Shown here one piece after another: positions 6,390-14,890 of a stretch of DNA of 19,012 bases (its first letter is position 1; every line of letters begins with the position of its first letter). This DNA is from Bacteroidales bacterium UBA1204. Its GTDB lineage: Bacteria; Bacteroidota; Bacteroidia; Bacteroidales; F082. A program made the translations under genes and the position numbers. Below the pieces are notes generated by a model that searched no databases, had not been told where the DNA came from, and saw only the letters and a program-made list of their open reading frames with translations. The DNA lies in the NCBI GenBank assembly GCA_002310075.1, contig DBXU01000020.1, positions 1 through 19,012 on the forward strand, in the 5' to 3' direction.

Positions 6390-7306
6390 CAATTATACTT
6401 TCCCCATTTCACACAAGCGTCTTTCAGGCGTTTCTTGACCGGGAGCATGAAGGTCAGTGAGGCTTGACCGGTTAGGGTGTAACGCAGGTGGTTGAATTCG
6501 TTGTTGGCGACTTCGCCCGCATGGTAAGTCGATATGGCGTTCATGTTGGCCGAAACGTCAAACTTAACGAGCATATAATAGTTGCTGGTATTGATTCGGA
6601 AGAGGGAGCCAATGCCTACTGTGCCGCCTACATTCAGTCTCCTGAAGTTGGAAGTGTTGAAAGGTACTGTCAATGGTTCGGATAGAATTGAGTCGACTTT
6701 CCATTTTTCAACGGGAACACCTTGTTCATTTAGTTCAGGGGAGAGGAGAGTGCTATCTATTGTTAACGTGTTGTATGCCATATCGCCTTTGAAGATATAA
6801 GAAACTCTAGGCGCAATGTAAAAGTATGGCTTGACATTTTTGGTTGCTCCCAACGAGACGTAATAGGTTAACGGGACATAGGCTTCTACGGATTTGTAAT
6901 CGGCTTTCAGGTTGTATTCCTTATAGACATAATCCTGATATCCACATGGGAAGAAATAATTGACGTATTGCAGGAAAACGTTGTTTTGGGAGTATATGGC
7001 ATTGAAGCCGATGGAGGTGTTTTTGCCCAGCATATATTCAAGTGAAAGACCTCCAAAGTAGCCAAAGCTTTCGAATAAATGATTGAAACTCACCTTGGGC
7101 TTGTAGTCGACCAAGAACCAATTGGCACTTTCTTCGCTCTTGAAATGGAACCAAGTCGTGAAGTTGGGGCCGCCCACAAGCCCGATGTTAAGGCGGGCAT
7201 CGTTCCGCGCTGCCCTATTGTTGGGTAAGGCCTTGCGGAATTGGGCCTGAGCGGAAGTGCAGATTAGCAAGATAAAGCACAAAAATAGAATATGCGGTTT
7301 TTTCAT
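6389..7306 (-). CDS. Outer-membrane beta-barrel protein, PorT-like family (barrel 2)
   Basis: A 305-residue protein from the ATG at 7306. A TTG at 7318 in the same frame would add four residues and overlap the upstream stop, but the ATG gives M-K-K-P-H-I-L, which aligns with M-K-R-P-V-I-I of barrel 1 and leaves only an 8-base gap after lipoprotein 2. The signal peptide ends near A21 (S-A-Q-A-Q-F). The body is rich in aromatic, alternating strand-like segments and aligns with barrel 1: N-I-G-L-V-G-G with T-T-W-F-H near residue 50, Y-I-A-P-R-V, R-R-L-N-V-G, and the C-terminal K-D-A-C-V-K-W-G-K-Y-N. Outer membrane location is well supported; the specific role is unknown. It pairs with lipoprotein 2 as barrel 1 pairs with lipoprotein 1. 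Confidence 0.8.
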   Translation of the reverse strand: MKKPHILFLCFILLICTSAQAQFRKALPNNRAARNDARLNIGLVGGPNFTTWFHFKSEESANWFLVDYKPKVSFNHLFESFGYFGGLSLEYMLGKNTSIGFNAIYSQNNVFLQYVNYFFPCGYQDYVYKEYNLKADYKSVEAYVPLTYYVSLGATKNVKPYFYIAPRVSYIFKGDMAYNTLTIDSTLLSPELNEQGVPVEKWKVDSILSEPLTVPFNTSNFRRLNVGGTVGIGSLFRINTSNYYMLVKFDVSANMNAISTYHAGEVANNEFNHLRYTLTGQASLTFMLPVKKRLKDACVKWGKYN

Positions 7307-7314
7307 TTTCTTGT

Positions 7315-8382
7315 TCAATTAGAATAGTGTTGGCTTGGATCCCAGTATGTATAAGGTAGGTTTTCTATTTTGAACACGGCAATGTCGTCATAGTTCATAC
7401 TATCATTACCTGGATCGGTAGGGTTGTCATAGCTTTTGATCTTGATGCCATAATAAAGGTCTTTAATCCCTTCTTGGGTTATTATGCCGGAAATGACATA
7501 ATACTCATTTGAACCTCTTTCTTGGATGACAGAATAAGAGGTCTCCAATTGTCTTTTGATTGTAAAATAAGCTGTGAAACATGTATCTTGCCCCATAATA
7601 AACACAGTATCTGTATTGGCGTATTCAATGTAGTACATGCCAGAAGTGCTGTAGTCATCCTGATTGACATGTTTGAAATTAAATTTAGCAACACCGCGAT
7701 GCTGATCATAAAAACGGAACCAGTCTCTGGCTAGGAAAGAATTGCTGTTTGCCATTACAGAGTAGACTTTGTTGGGGTCAGAAGGGATAAAATGTTTTTT
7801 CAATATCATCGAACCAGCAGTTTGCGCAAACCCCAAAGTGTCAAAAACTGGCGGGTTGTCGCCAAAATGGAGGGCACTAACAATGGAGTCATCTCCATTA
7901 TGATCCATATAGTATATCGAATCCATATAGTACAATAAGTCGGACGGTATGACTTTATGGATGTCAGGGATGACCTGCAAGGCATAGTCGATGCCGAAAC
8001 GGGCTTCGTAATGGTGTTTTATGTAGTGTTTGTCGGCATCCACATCGTCTTCCTCCAATTTAAAAGAATAGATAGAATCAATGGAGATTTCTTTGCCATC
8101 ACGCGTCCAATTGATGAAGGTGTAGCCGTTTTTTGGGGCCGTTGTGAGGATGAGGGAGTCATCTACCGCAAATGTGACTTGAGCATCGCCCATATCAATG
8201 GTGTCGTGCCTAAAAACGTTGTCGTTGTCTTTTACTACTCTTACAAGGGTAGGATTTGTGCAGGCATGTTTCGGATTGGTAGTAACGTTAATAGGTTTTG
8301 TGGGCGGCTCTTCTTTGGTACACGAAACACATAAAATGGTCGCAATGCCAGTTAGCAGTAAAAAACGCAATGTTTTTATCAT
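7315..8382 (-). CDS. Surface-type lipoprotein with InlB-like repeat (lipoprotein 2)
   Basis: A 355-residue lipoprotein with hydrophobic residues 7-19 and a likely lipid Cys at 21 (C-V-S-C; the -3 position is Cys rather than Leu, so the lipobox is slightly atypical). The mature start C-T-K-E-E-P fits X-K-(D/E)2-X, predicting surface exposure. Residues about 64-129 resemble a divergent InlB B-repeat (G-Y-T-F-I-N-W-T-R-D-G-K, ending Y-E-A-R-F). The remaining part shares spaced motifs with lipoprotein 1: I-P-S-D-L-L at 145-150, L-H-F-G-D-N-P at 171-177, V-F-I-M-G-Q-D at 260-266 then F-T-A-Y, and I-S-G-I at 297-300. The InlB-like part is absent from lipoprotein 1. It begins only 18 bases after gene B stops, so B, lipoprotein 2 and barrel 2 probably form one operon. 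Confidence 0.8.
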   Translation of the reverse strand: MIKTLRFLLLTGIATILCVSCTKEEPPTKPINVTTNPKHACTNPTLVRVVKDNDNVFRHDTIDMGDAQVTFAVDDSLILTTAPKNGYTFINWTRDGKEISIDSIYSFKLEEDDVDADKHYIKHHYEARFGIDYALQVIPDIHKVIPSDLLYYMDSIYYMDHNGDDSIVSALHFGDNPPVFDTLGFAQTAGSMILKKHFIPSDPNKVYSVMANSNSFLARDWFRFYDQHRGVAKFNFKHVNQDDYSTSGMYYIEYANTDTVFIMGQDTCFTAYFTIKRQLETSYSVIQERGSNEYYVISGIITQEGIKDLYYGIKIKSYDNPTDPGNDSMNYDDIAVFKIENLPYTYWDPSQHYSN

Positions 8383-8400
8383 GGATGAAAAATTGTTTTG

Positions 8401-11121
8401 TTAGTGGATGATGACGACTTTCTTGGTGATGCTCCGTTTACCGTTGGTGAAAACGAAATAATAGACACCATTCGGAAGTGGTTTCATGGTATATGAATAA
8501 GAGTTGGGGCCTTGTTGAGCCTTAAACTCAAACTGATCAACAGGGAGTCCAACCGTATTGAAAACTTTCACGGCGACGCTTCCCTCCATGTTGTTGACAC
8601 GGAACTCCATCTGTCCGTTGTTGGGGTTGGGGAGAACACTGACCGAGGCGGGATAGGACTCGTTGTCGTCGATGCCATAGAACGAGGGCTTGAGCCAATA
8701 CTTGACGGTGTCTTCGGCGCCACCAGTGCATGGGTTGACAGCCGTAAACATGAGCCAAATGGTGTCTTCCACCCAATCCATGGCATATACGGTACAGCTA
8801 AGTCTGTCGTCGGAAGGGACGATGTGCCAGGTTTTCTTGGAGATTGTCCACGCGCATTGGTCGTTGTTCCAAGTATCGATGTCAGAGACGTTGTCAGTGA
8901 CTGTATAGGTGTATCGGTTGACGTTGAATTCGGTAGCAGTGATGGGGTAGTGGGGATTCTCAATATTGGGATCGGCGGAGATAATTTCAGGTTGGGGTGT
9001 GTACATCATGTCTACGATGTGATAGGTCTGTTCTCGGTAGCAACCTTCTTCGGTTTCGCCAATGAACTTATAAGTGGTGTTTGCATAAAACACCGTGTCT
9101 TGTCCTTGCCATGTGACATGAACACTGTTACAACTGTCTTTGAGGTATACGTCTTCCATGAAGTCAGGTTGGTTGACGGTGACGGTTATACTAATAATAG
9201 CATGGTCAATATGATCTTGGTCGATGCTGTCAGAAACAGTGCAACGATATTCTGTGGTTACTTCAGGAGTAACTACTATATTTCTTAAGGTGGAAGTGAA
9301 TCCATCGGGAATGCTCGTCCAAGAATAGGTGTAGTTTCCCGTACCGTTTACAGGATTGGCGCTGATTTGGGATTCCTGTCCTTTACAGATGACGAGAGGG
9401 TTGGCGGTGGCAGTGGCACTCATGGCACTGCCACTGTTGAAGATGGTCACTTCGTCGCTGTCGATGCAGTCGCCCAGTGGGTTAGTGACGGTGAGCCTAA
9501 AAGTTGTGTCTTGAGTCAGCGCGACGGTTTGTGTGGTGGCAGAGTAGGGATTGACGACCAGGTCTTCAGGTTCCCAAAGGTAGAGGAAGTCTTCAACGCC
9601 CCCTGTTCCGTCAAGTTGTGCCGTGGCACCATAACCGATGGTCTGGTCAGGGCCAGCGTTGGCAACGGGTTGGGCATAAACGGTCACAAGTTGAGTAGTT
9701 TCGGCCGGGCAGGAGCCATCTTCGGCCTCAATATGGAGGGTCACATCATAGGTGCCGGCTTGTGCATAAGTGTGGCTTGGGTTTTGCTGATTTGAGGTTG
9801 GCGTATTATCTCCGAAGTTCCATTCAAAAACAAGGTTGTCGCCTGAGGCTTGACCATTGAATTGGGTGGGTTCGCCTTGGCAAACGGTATTGGCGGTGAA
9901 GCTAGGCGTGGCTTGTTGGTATACCAATACTTCGGTGGAGGCCGTGGCCTGTTGGGCTCCGACAATGGTGGTACAGGTGTATGTGCCGCTCATGCCTATG
10001 GTACAATTAGGACGGGTAGGGTTCTGCAGATTAGAGGTCCATCCGTTTGGGCCTGTCCATGAGTATGTAGCATTGTTTTGTGCATTGACGGTCAATTGGA
10101 TGGTCTCGCCTTCACAATAGGGTCCGCCATTGCTTACGATGCCGGGCATGATGCCGCAGTCGGTCTCGCCGTCACCAGAATATTTTTGGAAAGTAATGTC
10201 GCCACTGCTTCCGCTATAGTTGGTGATAAGGAGGATAAAGTATTGTCCCACTTGACCGTTCACGACGTGAGCGTATTCAAAATGGCGAGCATCGTAACTA
10301 CAATCGTGTAGGTTGCCAGAGGGATAGAAATATGGGTCTTCTGTGTTGTTAGGGCAACTATAACCAGAGCATTCTGCACTCAATAAACCTTCTTGCCCCA
10401 TTCCTGTCGGGCAAGGGTCGGTTTCGTTGCTGAAAGGCCCCCAAAGAGCGAAGTCAACATCGAAACCAGCTTCGATCTTGATGGTGATGTTTCCTGCTAC
10501 ACCAATTCTCATATAGTACCAAAAAGAATGTTTGTTCGTGGGGGAAGAACCTAAGCATCCATAGTTGGGACCCGACCATGAATAACCACTATTGAGCGCA
10601 GGAAAGTTATAAACATCAGAAGTACAGAACGGTTCTGCATCCATACAATGGTTGGCGCGGTCAAGATGGTCGGAAATCAAGAAGTTATAATATTCTCTAC
10701 TAATGCTGTGGGCCCATGATTCAAAGATTTCAGTATATTCCTCTTTCGGCAACAACGATGCGTTTTCATATTCTTCCCTAAGCGTCATCCTTAGATAATC
10801 AAATTCTGCATAAATCGGGATGTTGGCATTGTAGCTGTTGGGCCTGATAAACAATTCACCTGGGTTGTCAGTTGGGTTACAAAGCCAAATGTCGCTCGTT
10901 GCCAGAGCTGCCGCTAACTGAACGCGTTCCTCTACATTGGCTATTTCAAAAACATTGAAAAGGAAACCGTTTTCATAATCCCTGATATCGACTTTTTGAG
11001 CCGCATTTACATGGGAATCACTCCCCTTGGCATGATTTGACGAGTAATCCTGAGCCCAAATGTATGTAGGGATTACCGACAATAATAGGATAAGAAAGGA
11101 GGTTTTGGCGAATTTGTTCAT
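8401..11121 (-). CDS. T9SS-exported multidomain surface protein B with PKD and Ig-like domains
   Basis: A 906-residue protein with a signal peptide (1-23, I-W-A-Q). Residues about 42-325 form a head nearly the same as in protein C; it holds C-M-D-A-E-P-F-C at 159-166, G-P-N-Y-G-C-L-G and a strand [10 protein letters not shown] at 221-230, and looks like a PPC/CUB-like beta-sandwich. An Ig-like domain follows (about 330-401), then PKD (402-482, F-E-W-N-F-G-D with [12 protein letters not shown]), two more Ig-like domains (484-564 and 565-650), one Cys-containing repeat (651-704), the conserved pre-sorting module (705-818) and a type A T9SS sorting domain (819-906; L-P-N-P-N-N-G-Q, ending K-K-V-V-I-I-H). 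Predicted to be exported and anchored on the surface, probably adhesive or structural. No catalytic motif is visible. Confidence 0.85.
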   Translation of the reverse strand: MNKFAKTSFLILLLSVIPTYIWAQDYSSNHAKGSDSHVNAAQKVDIRDYENGFLFNVFEIANVEERVQLAAALATSDIWLCNPTDNPGELFIRPNSYNANIPIYAEFDYLRMTLREEYENASLLPKEEYTEIFESWAHSISREYYNFLISDHLDRANHCMDAEPFCTSDVYNFPALNSGYSWSGPNYGCLGSSPTNKHSFWYYMRIGVAGNITIKIEAGFDVDFALWGPFSNETDPCPTGMGQEGLLSAECSGYSCPNNTEDPYFYPSGNLHDCSYDARHFEYAHVVNGQVGQYFILLITNYSGSSGDITFQKYSGDGETDCGIMPGIVSNGGPYCEGETIQLTVNAQNNATYSWTGPNGWTSNLQNPTRPNCTIGMSGTYTCTTIVGAQQATASTEVLVYQQATPSFTANTVCQGEPTQFNGQASGDNLVFEWNFGDNTPTSNQQNPSHTYAQAGTYDVTLHIEAEDGSCPAETTQLVTVYAQPVANAGPDQTIGYGATAQLDGTGGVEDFLYLWEPEDLVVNPYSATTQTVALTQDTTFRLTVTNPLGDCIDSDEVTIFNSGSAMSATATANPLVICKGQESQISANPVNGTGNYTYSWTSIPDGFTSTLRNIVVTPEVTTEYRCTVSDSIDQDHIDHAIISITVTVNQPDFMEDVYLKDSCNSVHVTWQGQDTVFYANTTYKFIGETEEGCYREQTYHIVDMMYTPQPEIISADPNIENPHYPITATEFNVNRYTYTVTDNVSDIDTWNNDQCAWTISKKTWHIVPSDDRLSCTVYAMDWVEDTIWLMFTAVNPCTGGAEDTVKYWLKPSFYGIDDNESYPASVSVLPNPNNGQMEFRVNNMEGSVAVKVFNTVGLPVDQFEFKAQQGPNSYSYTMKPLPNGVYYFVFTNGKRSITKKVVIIH
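8668..9009 (-). repeat. Pre-sorting-domain module, copy in protein B
   Basis: Codes residues 705-818, with [44 protein letters not shown] and P-S-F-Y-G-I. It lies directly before the sorting domain. Confidence 0.85.
9010..9171 (-). repeat. Single Cys-containing repeat in protein B
   Basis: Codes residues 651-704, including K-D-S-C, a W-Q-G-Q-D-T-V-F core and G-C-Y-R-E-Q-T. It is most similar to the last of the four units in protein A (D-S-C, W-Q, D-T-I-F-V-A-N-T-T-Y, G-C). Confidence 0.65.
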
Positions 11122-11203
11122 ATTATGTAGGTTTGTTTATTGTTTATCGTATGAGTTGTTACAATGCGTGTATGGTTGGCAAAGTGGTTATAATAGTCTT
11201 TAA

Positions 11204-14200
11204 TCAATGGATGATGACGACTTTCTTGGTGACGCTTCGTTTTCCATCGGTGATGGTAAAGAAGTAGACGCCATTGACGAGTCGTTTCATGGAATAATCA
11301 TAGGTTTCGCCGACGCCGATGGTTTTTAGCTCGAAGCTGTCGGCTAGGGCACCTGTCATGGTAAATACTTTGATGTTGAGTTTGCCTTCCATGTTTTCGA
11401 AGCGCAGCTGCATCTGTCCGTTGTTGGGGTTGGGGATGATGTCAACCACGGCCGGATAGGCTTCTTTTTCCTCAATGCCATAGAACGAGGGCTTGAGCCA
11501 ATAGCTTGTGGTGATGCCTTCGCCTGAACAGAGGTTGACTGCCTTAAAGGAAAGCCAAATGGTATCTTCCACCCAATCCATGGCATACACTGTACAACTG
11601 CGATTGTCATCTGAGGGAACGATGCGCCAACTGGGTTTCGAGATGGACCATTCGCATTGGCTCTCGTACCATGAGGCATCTGACTTCGGGTCGCTGGCGT
11701 AATAGGTGTAACGGTTGACGTTGAACTCGGTGGCAGTGATGGGCCAATGCGGATTCTCTACGTTATAGTCGTTGCACTCGATGACAGGTTCAGGTGTGTA
11801 CTTCATATTCGTGACGGTCACTGTCATGGTAGTGTCGCACCTGAAAGGAATGGTTTGTCCTTGAGGATAATCTTCATTAGGGAAGGTGTATATGCCGTCT
11901 TGTTTGATATAGATAGTATCTCCAAACCATTCAAATGGGATTGAGTCGCATTCGTTGTCGAATTCCTTTTCTGCCGTGTGGTTCGACTTGTTGATGACGA
12001 GATGTAGTTGGTAGACTTGGTCGCAAGGGAACGGGGTCATCGGAATTCGGTGTTCGTCTTCAATGACTTCGGTGCCGAGCAGCCCATTGCCGTAGGTTTG
12101 TCCGTTGATAGGCCAATAGTAGGAGTCGCAGACGGTATCATAGGTATGCTCCACCTCGGGAATCTGTTGGAAACTTAGGTTAAGGCGGAAGATGCCCTCA
12201 CAGGCTGAGGTGGGAAGGGTGTCGGTATAGAAACCGTCCTCATGTAAGTCGAAATGGTAGTCGCCAATGGGATTCCAATCAAATGTGGGTGTATCGCCTA
12301 AATTGTAGCATACGTATTCTGTTTGAATATCAGGTTTGTAATAGTCACTGACGGTAAGAAGCAGCCTGACGGGTTGATCGCAGCCGTGGTTGTCGGTGTC
12401 TAATACTGTGACGTCTGTATCTTCCCAATAATCCACGCCATAGAAATGGTAGGGCAGAAGTTCAGGGCATAGGCTTACTTCAATTGTATCAACTTCATTC
12501 TCAGGCCATATGGTCAGGTCAAGCCTGACGATGCTATCGCAGCCGTGGAGGACGGTATGGTCGGTGTGTTGAGTTTCATAGTGGCCGGGGGCGTTGTAAG
12601 TGGTTCCATAGAAAGAATAACTTTCGCCAAAGCATATTTCTTCAGTGATGGTGGTTTCGTCGTAATCTGGATAATGGTCGAGATGCAGATAGATGGTCTT
12701 GTCGCAACCTTGGGAAGTAACAGTGTCAAACTGGTAGGTTCCAGGATTGGTGTATGGGGTGCCGTGCCAAGTGTAAACCGCATCGGGGCAAATGGATTCA
12801 TATTCATGTTCTTCGATGACGTCGTTTACCGTGACGGTGATGCTGACGTTTTGTGAGGTGGTCCCGTCGCTAACGTGGCAGGTATAAGTAGTCGTTTGCG
12901 AAGGCGAGGCGATAGGATTGGAGATATTGGGGTTGCTAAGGCCAGTGGTTGGCGTCCACGAATAGGTGATGTTGCCGGTGCCGCCGCCAGCGTTCACATA
13001 AATCTGTCCGCTACCGCCTTGGCAGATGCTGATGTTAGGACCAGCTGTAACTGTCATAGCACTACCACTGATGTGGATGGTCACTTGGTCGCTGCTGGTG
13101 CATTGTCCTTGCGGGTTGCTGACAGTCAGTGTGTAGGTTTGGTCGGAAGTGAGAGCTACGGTCTGTGTGTTCTGGGCATTGGGGTTGACCACCATGTTGG
13201 CGGGCGACCATTGATAGTTGAATTGGCCTGCGCCGCCGCTACCGCTGAGTTGGGCGGTACTTCCATAAGGGATGGTTTGGTCGGGACCTGCGTTGGCAAT
13301 TGGGGCTGCATACACGGTGACAGTTTGGGTCTTGCTGCTGGTGCAGTGGCCATTGCCGCAGCTCACCGTGAGTGTCACGTTGTAGTTGCCGGAATTGGCA
13401 TAGGTATGTGAGGGGTTCTGTTGTGTCGAGGTTTGTCCGTCTCCGAAGTTCCACTGGTAACCGGTGATTTGTTGTCCGGCTGGGTTGGTGGTGGAGGTGC
13501 TGGTGAATTGGGTAGGGTTGCCTTTACATACCGTGGTGGCTGTGAAGTTAGCGGTGGGCTTGGGGTATACCACCACTTGGGTGGTGGCACTGCTGCTTTG
13601 GCCGTTTAACGAGATAGTGCAAGTGTATGTGCCCGCCATAGCCATGGTGCAGTTAGGACGGGTGGGGTTCTGTTGAGTGGAGGTGAAGCCGCCAGGTCCA
13701 GTCCAGCTGTAAGTGGCGCCCGATTGCCCATTGGCCGTCAGATGGATGACGTCGCCAACGCAGTAGGGGCCGTCGTTGTTGACCATAGGAGGCATGATGT
13801 CACAGTCAGTCTCGCCATTACCAGCGTATTTTTGGAAGGTAATATTACCACTACTCCCACTCCAGTTGGTGATCAGAAGGATAAAGTATTGCCCTACTTG
13901 TCCATTTACAACGTGAGCGTACTCAGAATGTGCTATATCGAAACTGCAGTCATGAAGGTTGCCAGAGGGATAGAAATTGGGATTTGTAGTGTTGTCAGGA
14001 CAACTGGTGCAATTTGCCGTCAACAAGCCTGATTGTCCTGCTGCTGCTGGACAAGGGTCCGTCTCGTTACTGAAAGGTCCCCAAAGAGCAAAGTCAACAT
14101 CGAAGGAAGCTTCAATCTTAATGGTGATGTTGCCAGCAACACCAATTCTCATGTAGTACCAGAATGAATGCTTGTATGTTGGAGAAGAGCCTAAGCATCC

Positions 14201-14737
14201 ATAGTTGGGTCCTGACCATGAATATCCGCTATTGAGAGCAGGGAAATTATAAACATTAGAGGTACAAAAAGGCTCTGCATCCATGCAATGGTTGGCACGG
14301 TCGAGATGATCGGAAATAAGGAAGTTATAGTACTCATTGCTGATATTCTGTGCCCATGAGCCAACGATTTCGGTGAATTCTTCTTTTGGTAACGATGAAG
14401 CTTGTTCGTATTCTTCCCGAAGTGTCATCCTAAGATAGTCGAATTCTGCATAGATTGGAATGTCGGCGTTGTAGCTGTTTGGCCTAATGAACAATTCACC
14501 AGGGTTGTCGGTAGGGTTACAAAGCCAAATATCGCTTGTGGCAAGCGCTGAAGCTAGTTGAATGCGCTCCTCTACATTTGCTATTTCAAAGACGTTGAAA
14601 AGGAATCCGTTTTCATAATCCCTAATGCTGACTTTTTTGGTTGAATTGGTATTTGTAACAGGATTCTGAGCCGATATCCTAACAGGGATGACTAATAGAA
14701 GCACGGCAATCAATAAGGCTTTTGCGAATCTATTCAT
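11204..14737 (-). CDS. T9SS-exported multidomain surface protein C, tandem paralogue of B
   Basis: A 1177-residue protein from the ATG at 14737. The frame is open to an ATG at 14791, but that would put 18 residues ahead of a clear signal peptide (M-N-R-F-A-K-A-L-L-I, cleavage near I-S-A-Q), and the -7 element lies at 14789-14796; protein B starts with the matching M-N-K-F-A-K. Domains: head about 35-310, very close to B; an Ig-like domain; PKD (Y-Q-W-N-F-G-D-G-Q, H-T-Y-A-N-S-G-N-Y-N-V-T); two further Ig-like domains; six Cys-containing repeats at 640-977; the conserved pre-sorting module at 978-1091; and a type A sorting domain at about 1092-1177, ending K-K-V-V-I-I-H exactly like B. It is predicted to be T9SS-exported and surface-bound. 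The repeat array makes it longer than B. It is probably first in a unit running through B, lipoprotein 2 and barrel 2. Confidence 0.85.
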   Translation of the reverse strand: MNRFAKALLIAVLLLVIPVRISAQNPVTNTNSTKKVSIRDYENGFLFNVFEIANVEERIQLASALATSDIWLCNPTDNPGELFIRPNSYNADIPIYAEFDYLRMTLREEYEQASSLPKEEFTEIVGSWAQNISNEYYNFLISDHLDRANHCMDAEPFCTSNVYNFPALNSGYSWSGPNYGCLGSSPTYKHSFWYYMRIGVAGNITIKIEASFDVDFALWGPFSNETDPCPAAAGQSGLLTANCTSCPDNTTNPNFYPSGNLHDCSFDIAHSEYAHVVNGQVGQYFILLITNWSGSSGNITFQKYAGNGETDCDIMPPMVNNDGPYCVGDVIHLTANGQSGATYSWTGPGGFTSTQQNPTRPNCTMAMAGTYTCTISLNGQSSSATTQVVVYPKPTANFTATTVCKGNPTQFTSTSTTNPAGQQITGYQWNFGDGQTSTQQNPSHTYANSGNYNVTLTVSCGNGHCTSSKTQTVTVYAAPIANAGPDQTIPYGSTAQLSGSGGAGQFNYQWSPANMVVNPNAQNTQTVALTSDQTYTLTVSNPQGQCTSSDQVTIHISGSAMTVTAGPNISICQGGSGQIYVNAGGGTGNITYSWTPTTGLSNPNISNPIASPSQTTTYTCHVSDGTTSQNVSITVTVNDVIEEHEYESICPDAVYTWHGTPYTNPGTYQFDTVTSQGCDKTIYLHLDHYPDYDETTITEEICFGESYSFYGTTYNAPGHYETQHTDHTVLHGCDSIVRLDLTIWPENEVDTIEVSLCPELLPYHFYGVDYWEDTDVTVLDTDNHGCDQPVRLLLTVSDYYKPDIQTEYVCYNLGDTPTFDWNPIGDYHFDLHEDGFYTDTLPTSACEGIFRLNLSFQQIPEVEHTYDTVCDSYYWPINGQTYGNGLLGTEVIEDEHRIPMTPFPCDQVYQLHLVINKSNHTAEKEFDNECDSIPFEWFGDTIYIKQDGIYTFPNEDYPQGQTIPFRCDTTMTVTVTNMKYTPEPVIECNDYNVENPHWPITATEFNVNRYTYYASDPKSDASWYESQCEWSISKPSWRIVPSDDNRSCTVYAMDWVEDTIWLSFKAVNLCSGEGITTSYWLKPSFYGIEEKEAYPAVVDIIPNPNNGQMQLRFENMEGKLNIKVFTMTGALADSFELKTIGVGETYDYSMKRLVNGVYFFTITDGKRSVTKKVVIIH
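11465..11806 (-). repeat. Pre-sorting-domain module, copy in protein C
   Basis: Codes residues 978-1091, with [44 protein letters not shown] and P-S-F-Y-G-I. Confidence 0.85.
11807..12820 (-). repeat. Six Cys-containing repeats in protein C
   Basis: Codes residues 640-977 as six units of 51, 55, 53, 60, 59 and 60 residues. Typical features are an early Cys (S-I-C-P, E-I-C-F, S-L-C-P, Y-V-C-Y, T-V-C-D, N-E-C-D), a central aromatic plus G-x-x-Y, a late Cys (G-C-D in the first three) and a closing strand such as L-x-L-x-(IV). Confidence 0.75.
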
Positions 14738-14788
14738 GGTATTAACTTTTTTGCATATGATGGATAAAAAGGGTTGCTTATAAACGGG

Positions 14789-14796
14789 CAAATATA
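14789..14796 (-). promoter_or_regulatory. Consensus -7 element (TATATTTG) for gene C
   Basis: On the minus strand this reads TATATTTG, a perfect TAnnTTTG, in the 153-base gap between the peptidase stop and the gene C start. The predicted leader is about 45 bases. No clear -33 TTTG is seen. A run of eight T follows a weak dyad upstream of it, which might end peptidase transcription, but that stem is too poor to call. Confidence 0.45.
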
Positions 14797-14890
14797 GTTT
14801 TTTTCCATGAATAAGGCATTATTTTCCGTCAAATAACGAAAAAAAACACCAAAATTGTCTAATTGTCAAGTGAAAGCAAAAAAATGTCTG

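Noticed and set aside
7307..7318. TTG start for barrel 2 overlapping the lipoprotein 2 stop
   Set aside because: The ATG at 7306 aligns with the start of barrel 1 and is a stronger start codon; a coupled TTG start cannot be fully excluded.
11807..12820. The repeat array as a CRISPR or other DNA-level repeat
   Set aside because: The similarity is at protein level, spaced every 51-60 residues, with no conserved DNA unit.
3403..14737. Classing A, B and C as type B (gliding, SprB-like) T9SS substrates
   Set aside because: Their C-termini have the P-N-P-N-x-G start and K-(KI)-(VL)-hydrophobic ending typical of type A sorting domains.
14738..14791. Extended start for protein C at 14791
   Set aside because: It would put 18 residues before a good signal peptide, and the consensus -7 element overlaps that start codon; protein B supports the start at 14737.
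14797..14890. Possible terminator between the peptidase and gene C
   Set aside because: There is a run of eight T on the minus strand, but the preceding dyad is only three or four base pairs, so I do not call it.
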